Source: Clostridia bacterium
GTDB taxonomy: Bacteria > Bacillota > Clostridia > Oscillospirales > CAG-382
DNA length: 17,513 nt
Assembly (NCBI GenBank): GCA_017959195.1
Contig: JAGDBE010000130.1
Location: forward strand, 1 to 17,513
Direction: 5' to 3'
The position numbers and the translations under genes are program-made. The notes beneath the pieces were generated by a model that saw nothing but the letters and a program-made list of their open reading frames with translations, was not told the DNA's origin and made no database searches. Position 1 is the stretch's first letter; each line of letters opens with the position of its first letter. Shown here in pieces: positions 12,989 through 17,513 of the stretch.

Positions 12989-13035
12989 AATATCCCCTCC
13001 GAAAAAGATTTTGTTATTTTTTTACTTCCGCCTTC

Positions 13036-13064
13036 ATTATACCACCGCGGGAAAAAATAATCAA
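13036..13064 (-). promoter_or_regulatory. Sigma-A promoter of the PF06541-type gene
   Basis: Minus strand TTGATT (13064-13059), 17-base spacer, TATAAT (13041-13036). The leader is about 40 bases and ends with GGAGGGG. Confidence 0.8.
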
Positions 13065-13121
13065 GTCGGATTTAAAACGCTTAAATTATAATGTAAATCT
13101 CTCCGCGAAAACAAAAATCCG

Positions 13122-13168
13122 AAAATAGAAAAGAGCCCCGTACGCGTGTTTGCGTGTCGAGGCTCTCG
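13122..13168 (-). terminator. Terminator of the tRNA-Gln transcript
   Basis: On the minus strand AGAGCCTCG (13166-13158) pairs with CGGGGCTCT (13140-13132) with one G-T pair, around a 17-base loop, followed by TTTT and a T-rich stretch. It begins five bases after the tRNA's CCA end. A smaller hairpin (GTCGA with TCGAC) could compete with it. Confidence 0.8.
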
Positions 13169-13170
13169 AC

Positions 13171-13244
13171 TGGCTGCGGAACTAGGATTTGAACCCAGAC
13201 AAACAGAGTCAGAGTCTGTCGTGCTGCCATTACACAATTCCGCA
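13171..13244 (-). tRNA. tRNA-Gln, anticodon CTG (reads CAG)
   Basis: 74 bases including an encoded CCA. Acceptor stem TGCGGAA/TTCCGCA with the U1-A72 pair usual for glutamine tRNAs. D arm GTGT...GCAC with AATGGCA loop. Anticodon stem ACAGA/TCTGT with loop CTCTGAC, giving anticodon CTG. T arm CTGGG-TTCAAAT-CCTAG, discriminator G, then CCA. All four stems fold without gaps. It is transcribed alone from its own promoter. Confidence 0.96.
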
Positions 13245-13265
13245 ATGCTTTTTGTCAGCGTAGTT

Positions 13266-13294
13266 ATTATACAACTTGCACGAGGTTTTGTCAA
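13266..13294 (-). promoter_or_regulatory. Sigma-A promoter of tRNA-Gln
   Basis: Minus strand TTGACA (13294-13289), 17-base spacer, TATAAT (13271-13266), exact consensus. The transcript would start about 15 bases before the mature tRNA 5' end. Confidence 0.92.
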
Positions 13295-13334
13295 TAGTTT
13301 TTTTGAAAAAACAGATTACCGCTTCATACGGCGC

Positions 13335-13360
13335 AAAAAAGCGAAGTCCGTGGACTTCGC
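13335..13360 (-). terminator. Terminator of the aspartate kinase gene
   Basis: GCGAAGTC, short loop, GACTTCGC (13341-13360) on the minus strand, then six T (complement of 13335-13340). It begins eight bases after the stop of the kinase gene. Confidence 0.92.
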
Positions 13361-13368
13361 TTCTGCTT

Positions 13369-14682
13369 TTATTTCACGAATTTCGAATAAATCGTCTTTA
13401 TTGACTTTTCAAAATCGCTGTTGTCAACGCCGACTATGATATTAAGCTCGCTCGAGCCCTGGTCTATCATTCTTATGTTGATATCCTCGTCGGCAAGCGC
13501 GCGGAATACCGACGCCGCGGTTCCTTTCGCGTTTTTCATTCCGCGGCCAACGACTGCGATAAGCGCGATATTCTTTTCAATGCTTATGCTGTCGGGCATG
13601 GTAGATGCCATAAGTTCCGAAATGATGACGTCTTCTTTGCCCTCAAGCTCGTGGTCGTTGACTACGACGCTCATGGTGTCGATTCCCGACGGAAGATGCT
13701 CAAAGCTCATTCCGTTCTTTTCAAGAACGTTGAGCAGTCTTCTTCCGAAGCCGATTTCCTCGTTCATCATATCTTTTTCAAGCGTCAGTACCGTAAATCC
13801 CTTTTTGCCGGCAATACCGGTAAGCACGCTCGATTCGTTGTTTTTGTCGGTGTGCGTAACAATGAGAGTTCCCTCGTCTTCGGGAGCGTTTGTATTCTTG
13901 ATGTGAATCGGGATACCCGCCTTTTTAACGGGGAAAATCGCGTCTTCGTTAAGCACCGTCGCGCCCATATACGAAAGTTCGCGGAGTTCTCTGTACGTAA
14001 GCACCGAGATGTTTTTCGGGTTTTCGACGATTCTCGGGTCGGCAATCATGACGCCCGAAACGTCGGTCCAGTTTTCGTATTCGTCTGCGTCAGCAGCACT
14101 TGCTACTATCGCGCCCGTAATGTCCGAGCCGCCGCGTGAAAACGTCTTTATCGTGTCGTTTGCCGTAACTCCGTAAAAACCGGGGATAACCGCCCTCTCG
14201 CTGTCTTTTAAGCGCTCCCTCATAACGTTGTATGTTTTGGGCGCGTCAAACGAGCCGTTATCGTTGAAAAATACGACTTCGGCAGCGTCTATGAAGTCAA
14301 AGCCGAGAAATTCCGACATTATTTTTGCGTTGAGATACTCGCCTCTGCTCGCGGCGTAGTCTTTTCCGACGCGGGCGATAAATGCGTTCTTTATAGCCTC
14401 ATAATCCTTTTCGAGCGAGATGTTCAGCCCGAGTTCCGATATGATTTCGTCGTATCTCTGCTTTATTTTTCCGAAAACCGGAGAAATTTCACCGGTCCTT
14501 GCCGTTTCCTCGTAGCAGGCATACAGCATGTCGGTTATCTTCACGTCTTCTTTGTTTCTTTTTCCGGGGGCCGACGGAACAACGTACCGCCTTGACGGGT
14601 CGGAAAGCACAATTTTTGCAACTTTTCTGAATTGCGCCGCGTCCGCAAGCGAGCTGCCGCCGAATTTTGCAACTTTTATCAC
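13369..14682 (-). CDS. lysC: Aspartate kinase (monofunctional, two ACT domains)
   Basis: 437 residues from GTG at 14682, with AGGA upstream. It phosphorylates aspartate to aspartyl phosphate, the entry step to lysine/diaminopimelate, threonine and methionine. Motifs: KFGGSSLAD (6-14), VVPSAPGKR (34-42), FSRGGSDITGAI (181-192), WTDVSGVMIADPR (205-217) and YMGATVLNEDAIFPV. Two ACT domains follow from about residue 285 (VLTLEKDMMNEE..., ALIAVVGRGMKNAKGTAASVFRALADEDINIRMI...), the usual place for feedback inhibition by lysine or threonine. Which amino acid inhibits it cannot be told from sequence. It is a single-gene unit; the short leader (about 43 bases) has no room for a lysine riboswitch. The diaminopimelate branch links it to the peptidoglycan genes upstream. 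The symbol lysC is a family-level choice. Confidence 0.94.
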   Translation of the reverse strand: MIKVAKFGGSSLADAAQFRKVAKIVLSDPSRRYVVPSAPGKRNKEDVKITDMLYACYEETARTGEISPVFGKIKQRYDEIISELGLNISLEKDYEAIKNAFIARVGKDYAASRGEYLNAKIMSEFLGFDFIDAAEVVFFNDNGSFDAPKTYNVMRERLKDSERAVIPGFYGVTANDTIKTFSRGGSDITGAIVASAADADEYENWTDVSGVMIADPRIVENPKNISVLTYRELRELSYMGATVLNEDAIFPVKKAGIPIHIKNTNAPEDEGTLIVTHTDKNNESSVLTGIAGKKGFTVLTLEKDMMNEEIGFGRRLLNVLEKNGMSFEHLPSGIDTMSVVVNDHELEGKEDVIISELMASTMPDSISIEKNIALIAVVGRGMKNAKGTAASVFRALADEDINIRMIDQGSSELNIIVGVDNSDFEKSIKTIYSKFVK

Positions 14683-14731
14683 AAAACGTCCTCTTTTCCA
14701 AAATATTTCAAAATAACAGTAATTATGTTAT

Positions 14732-14760
14732 ATTATATTTATTTTACACTGTTTTGTCAA
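14732..14760 (-). promoter_or_regulatory. Sigma-A promoter of the aspartate kinase gene
   Basis: Minus strand TTGACA (14760-14755), 17-base spacer, TATAAT (14737-14732), exact consensus. It starts only 18 bases beyond the ddl terminator hairpin. Confidence 0.9.
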
Positions 14761-14771
14761 TGAAAATTTAT

Positions 14772-14803
14772 AAAGAAAATCCGCTTTTTTGCAAAAGCGG
14801 ATT
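14772..14803 (-). terminator. Terminator of the murF-ddl operon
   Basis: AATCCGCTTTT (14778-14788) faces AAAAGCGGATT (14793-14803), an 11-bp stem with a 4-base loop. The T-tract after it on the minus strand is interrupted (TTCTTTA), so termination may be less than complete. Confidence 0.75.
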
Positions 14804-14850
14804 GATTTATGCGGTATTATCAGCTTTTTTGCCGGCAATAAAGCTTGTTT

Positions 14851-16077
14851 TCAGTTTTTCGTGCCTTTGGGAAGTTCTATTCCCTTTAATATGTTGGTCT
14901 CGAACGAATAGAATATTCCGCTTTCCTCGCGTTCCCTCTTGAATGCGAGTTTTACAAGCCTGTCGAGCAGTTCGTCGAACTTTATGCCCGTCGCTTCCCA
15001 TAGATAGAACGCAAGCGAGCCGGGAATGGTGTTGAATTCGTTGAGATAAAGCTCTTCGTTTACGGTGTCGTAGAGATAATCTATTCTCGAAACGCCCGAA
15101 CAGCCCATCGCCGTGAACGCCTTTACGGAATAATCCCTTACCTTCTCCTCAAGCTCTTTCGAAATGTCGGCGGGTATCTTTCTTTTTAAGTTCGCCATGC
15201 CCGACGACTTGGTGCCTGAGCTTTCCGCGCCCTTGCTTCCGCTTTTTCCGCCCGACGACACGTATTTGTCCTCGTACGTTAAAATTCCCTCGTCGTTTAC
15301 GGGCTCTTCGCAAACGGAAGCAACCGCTTCATACTTGTCTCCGAGCACCGAGCAGTTGATTTCTTTCAGGTTCTCCACCGCGTTTTCGGCGAGCACCGTC
15401 GTCGAGAACATAAATGCCTCGTCAAGCGCGCTCATCAGTTCTCCGTGCTCCGAAACCTTCTTTACGCCCACGCTTGAACCGAGGTTTACGGGCTTTACGA
15501 TAACGGGAAATCTTGTGTTTTTCTCGATTTTTTCTATAATTTCATCTTTGTTGTCAAAATATTCCCTTACGTTTACGCTCACGCAGTCGAGCACCGGGAT
15601 TCCGTTCATCTTCATGACCGCTTTGGTCGCCGCCTTATCCATTCCTAAGGCGCTTGCACATACGTCGCAGCCGACGAACGGGATTCCGACGGTTTTGAAA
15701 TATCCCTGAAGCGTGCCGTCTTCGACGTTTGTGCCGTGAACTACGGGAAACGCGACGTCTATTTCCGAAACCACGTCTGAGCCGAAGGTTTTCGACGGGT
15801 ATCTGACAAGATAAAATCTTCCTCCGTCGTTTACAAGGTTTACGCGTACAGCCGACTTCACGACGCCGTCTATATCCTTGTATGCGGAAATGTCGTTCGT
15901 TTTTCCGCCGGTGTACATCTTTCCGTCTTTTGTGATATATACCGTGATTACGTCGTATTTTCCCGTATCGAACGCGTTGTACGCCTGAAGCGCAGACACG
16001 ACGGAAACCTCGTGTTCAACGCTTTTTCCTCCGAAAAAGAGTCCTACGCGCACCTTTGAAGCATTATCGTTTTTCAA
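14851..16077 (-). CDS. ddl: D-alanine--D-alanine ligase
   Basis: 408 residues from TTG at 16077, with AGGGG about 9 bases upstream. It joins two D-alanines using ATP, making the dipeptide that MurF adds to the peptidoglycan precursor. Seen: VGLFFGGKSVEHEVSVVSA (residues 11-29), FPVVHGTNVEDGTLQGYF, FVGCDVCASALGMDKAATK, FPVIVKPVNLGSSVGV (ATP-grasp) and LNEFNTIPGSLAFYLWE with the Asn-x-x-Pro-Gly metal and substrate motif. A Ser/Gly/Lys-rich stretch of about 20 residues sits after YEDKY, in the region of the mobile omega loop, making the protein somewhat longer than the usual 300-370. The ligase subtype (D-Ala versus a VanA-like D-lactate type) looks like D-Ala but I cannot prove it. The gene follows the MurF-like gene by 24 bases, same operon. 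Confidence 0.93.
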   Translation of the reverse strand: MKNDNASKVRVGLFFGGKSVEHEVSVVSALQAYNAFDTGKYDVITVYITKDGKMYTGGKTNDISAYKDIDGVVKSAVRVNLVNDGGRFYLVRYPSKTFGSDVVSEIDVAFPVVHGTNVEDGTLQGYFKTVGIPFVGCDVCASALGMDKAATKAVMKMNGIPVLDCVSVNVREYFDNKDEIIEKIEKNTRFPVIVKPVNLGSSVGVKKVSEHGELMSALDEAFMFSTTVLAENAVENLKEINCSVLGDKYEAVASVCEEPVNDEGILTYEDKYVSSGGKSGSKGAESSGTKSSGMANLKRKIPADISKELEEKVRDYSVKAFTAMGCSGVSRIDYLYDTVNEELYLNEFNTIPGSLAFYLWEATGIKFDELLDRLVKLAFKREREESGIFYSFETNILKGIELPKGTKN

Positions 16078-16101
16078 TGTCTATACCCCTTTTTCTCTTT
16101 A

Positions 16102-17513
16102 TTATCTGAAATTATCGGGCAGGTCGTTTTCGAGAAGAACGTATTTGATTCTTCCGATATCAAGCGTTTCCGCCTGCTTTACGGCTTCCGCCGGGCCCGA
16201 AACGCAGAAAATCCTGCTTTCGTCAAAGCCCGCCTTTTTTGCTCCCGAAATTATGCTGTTCTTATTGTATTCGCCCACGACGAAAAGGTAGTCGCATCTG
16301 CCGTACGCGTATTCTCCGAGTTCGGTGTTCTTCCCGTCCTGCGCTTCTCCGAGCTCAACCATGCCGGGCGTTACCAGAACTCTTGCGCCGTCAAAGCCTG
16401 AAAGCACGTCGAGAGCAGACTTTGCGCCGCTCGGGTTTGAATTGAACGAGTCGTCGATTATAACCGTACTTTTGGCGTCTATAATCTGCAGCCTGTGCGG
16501 TACCGCTTCAAGCCTCGACACCGCAAACGCGATATCCTTTTTATTTACACCGAGTTTGTCGGCGGCCGATACGCACGCAAGGATATTCGTTACGTTGTGG
16601 CTTCCGAGAAGTCTCGTTGAAAGTTCAAATTCCATATTTTCGCATTTTACGGTAAAATTCGTTCCGTTCCGGTCGGTTTTTACGTTTTCCGCCTTGTATG
16701 ACGCGTCTCCGCACGTTCCGTAATATACCGTATTGCCGTCAAAATTGCGGTTTACGATATATTCGTTGTCGCCGTTCAAGAAAATATATCCGTCTCCGTT
16801 TTCCTTAACCGCGTCGGCGAGCTCGAATTTGGTTTTAATTATATTTTCAATGCTTCCGAATGTTTCGAGGTGCTGTTCACCTATTGACGTTATTATTCCG
16901 TGGTCGGGAAGCACTATATCGCATATTTCCTTTATTTCACCGACGCGCCGCGCACCCATTTCGCATATAAAAATCTCGTGCGACGGCTTTAACATCTCAC
17001 GCACCGTCTTTACCACGCCCATCGTGGTGTTGTAACTTGCGGGCGTCATGAGAACGTTATATTTCTGCGACAGTATTTTTTCGAGAAAATATTTCGTGCT
17101 CGTTTTTCCGTAGCTTCCGGTGATTCCGATTACGGTAAGGCTGCTTTTTCTCGATTTTATTATGTTTTTCGCTTCGTTTATGTATCTGTTCCTCACCGCT
17201 TTTTCGGCGGGCTTGTTGATTATGTCGCACAAAATGAGGATATATCCGCAAAATACGCAGATAAGCGGCAGTATAAACAGAATATCAAAAATTACAAGCA
17301 GAGCGGATACGGCGGCAAACAATACATACGCCGTTGCGAGCAGTCTTTTTACCCTTGCTGTGTAGACGAGCGGCTTTTTAGCCTTGAACGGCTTGAAAAG
17401 ATATATTTCCGCAAGATTAAGCACCGAGCAGACTGCGTAGGAGATAATACTTCTGTTGAAAAGCAGTACGAAAAACGAAATTATAAAAAACGCCGATTTG
17501 AGCAGAACCGAAA
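16102..17513 (-). CDS. Membrane-anchored MurF-like ligase (UDP-MurNAc-tripeptide--D-Ala-D-Ala ligase family), 5' end outside the window
   Basis: The frame is open to the right edge (about 470 codons), so the true start probably lies beyond it. A GTG at 17424 is a possible internal start, but the codons before it still encode hydrophobic sequence (AFFIISFFVLLF). The visible N-terminal part is hydrophobic: a segment before 17424 and two or three more in the first 65 residues after it. The Mur ligase body then follows: ATP loop GITGSYGKTST (100-110 counted from 17424), MTPASYNTTMGV, EMGARRVGEI, HLETFGSIENIIKTKFEL with the likely carbamylated Lys, LGSHNVTNILA, IDDSFNSNPSGAKSAL and LVTPGMVELGE. 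These are MurF-like. MurF is usually soluble with its own N-terminal substrate domain; here membrane helices take that place. It is followed by ddl, whose product is MurF's substrate. Confidence 0.88.
   Translation of the reverse strand, partial: SVLLKSAFFIISFFVLLFNRSIISYAVCSVLNLAEIYLFKPFKAKKPLVYTARVKRLLATAYVLFAAVSALLVIFDILFILPLICVFCGYILILCDIINKPAEKAVRNRYINEAKNIIKSRKSSLTVIGITGSYGKTSTKYFLEKILSQKYNVLMTPASYNTTMGVVKTVREMLKPSHEIFICEMGARRVGEIKEICDIVLPDHGIITSIGEQHLETFGSIENIIKTKFELADAVKENGDGYIFLNGDNEYIVNRNFDGNTVYYGTCGDASYKAENVKTDRNGTNFTVKCENMEFELSTRLLGSHNVTNILACVSAADKLGVNKKDIAFAVSRLEAVPHRLQIIDAKSTVIIDDSFNSNPSGAKSALDVLSGFDGARVLVTPGMVELGEAQDGKNTELGEYAYGRCDYLFVVGEYNKNSIISGAKKAGFDESRIFCVSGPAEAVKQAETLDIGRIKYVLLENDLPDNFR

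Noticed and set aside
13146..13439. Plus-strand 97-residue frame across tRNA-Gln
   Set aside because: It is the complement of a fully foldable tRNA and its promoter, a known source of false ORFs.
14683..14731. Lysine riboswitch ahead of aspartate kinase
   Set aside because: The predicted leader is only about 43 bases, far shorter than an L-box, and no hairpins are seen.

Overview
The window looks like chromosomal DNA from a low-to-moderate GC Firmicute, most likely a gut-type Clostridia. The evidence is the purine-rich Shine-Dalgarno sites, AT-rich intergenic regions, GTG and TTG starts, textbook sigma-A promoters, U-tract terminators, and Clostridia-like versions of Dxs, UPRTase, the CadC/SmtB-type regulator and the YdjG/H/I-like proteins. 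The species cannot be named from sequence alone. I see no phage, IS element, CRISPR array or rRNA; this is mostly housekeeping DNA in compact transcription units.

Layout. 1-708 (-): 5' part of a TlyA-type rRNA methyltransferase, running off the left edge. 942-3257 (+): uracil phosphoribosyltransferase (upp), a small HD-domain protein and class II fructose-bisphosphate aldolase, each with its own promoter; upp and fba have clear terminators. 3258-3470: a convergent junction with two copies of a double-hairpin repeat, one of which contains the dxs stop codon. 3418-5884 (-): HAD phosphatase then dxs, one operon. 6025-8490 (-): metal-resistance operon, made of an ArsR/SmtB-type repressor, a free 72-residue HMA metal-binding protein and a P1B-type Zn/Cd/Pb ATPase, behind a promoter with a 13-bp-arm operator. 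8658-12029 (-): SPFH protein, zinc-ribbon membrane protein and TPM-domain protein, resembling Bacillus YdjI, YdjG and YdjH. 12209-12988 (-): PF06541-type membrane protein. 13171-13244 (-): tRNA-Gln(CTG). 13369-14682 (-): aspartate kinase. 14851-17513 (-): D-Ala-D-Ala ligase preceded by a membrane-anchored MurF-like ligase that runs off the right edge; together they supply and attach D-Ala-D-Ala in peptidoglycan synthesis.

Most notable points. The ArsR-type regulator is cut near its N-terminus by an in-frame TAA: a 20-codon piece with a strong ribosome binding site and the family's N-terminal Cys lies upstream in the same frame. In the same operon the HMA protein and the ATPase are also in one frame, separated by a TAA and one codon, and the ATPase start has no visible Shine-Dalgarno. 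Six promoters are exact TTGACA-N17-TATAAT. The SPFH/zinc-ribbon/TPM set lacks an adjacent pspA, and a strong inverted repeat sits at its predicted transcription start. No gene-free stretch exceeds 300 bases; the longest is 709-941, which holds the divergent tlyA and upp promoters.
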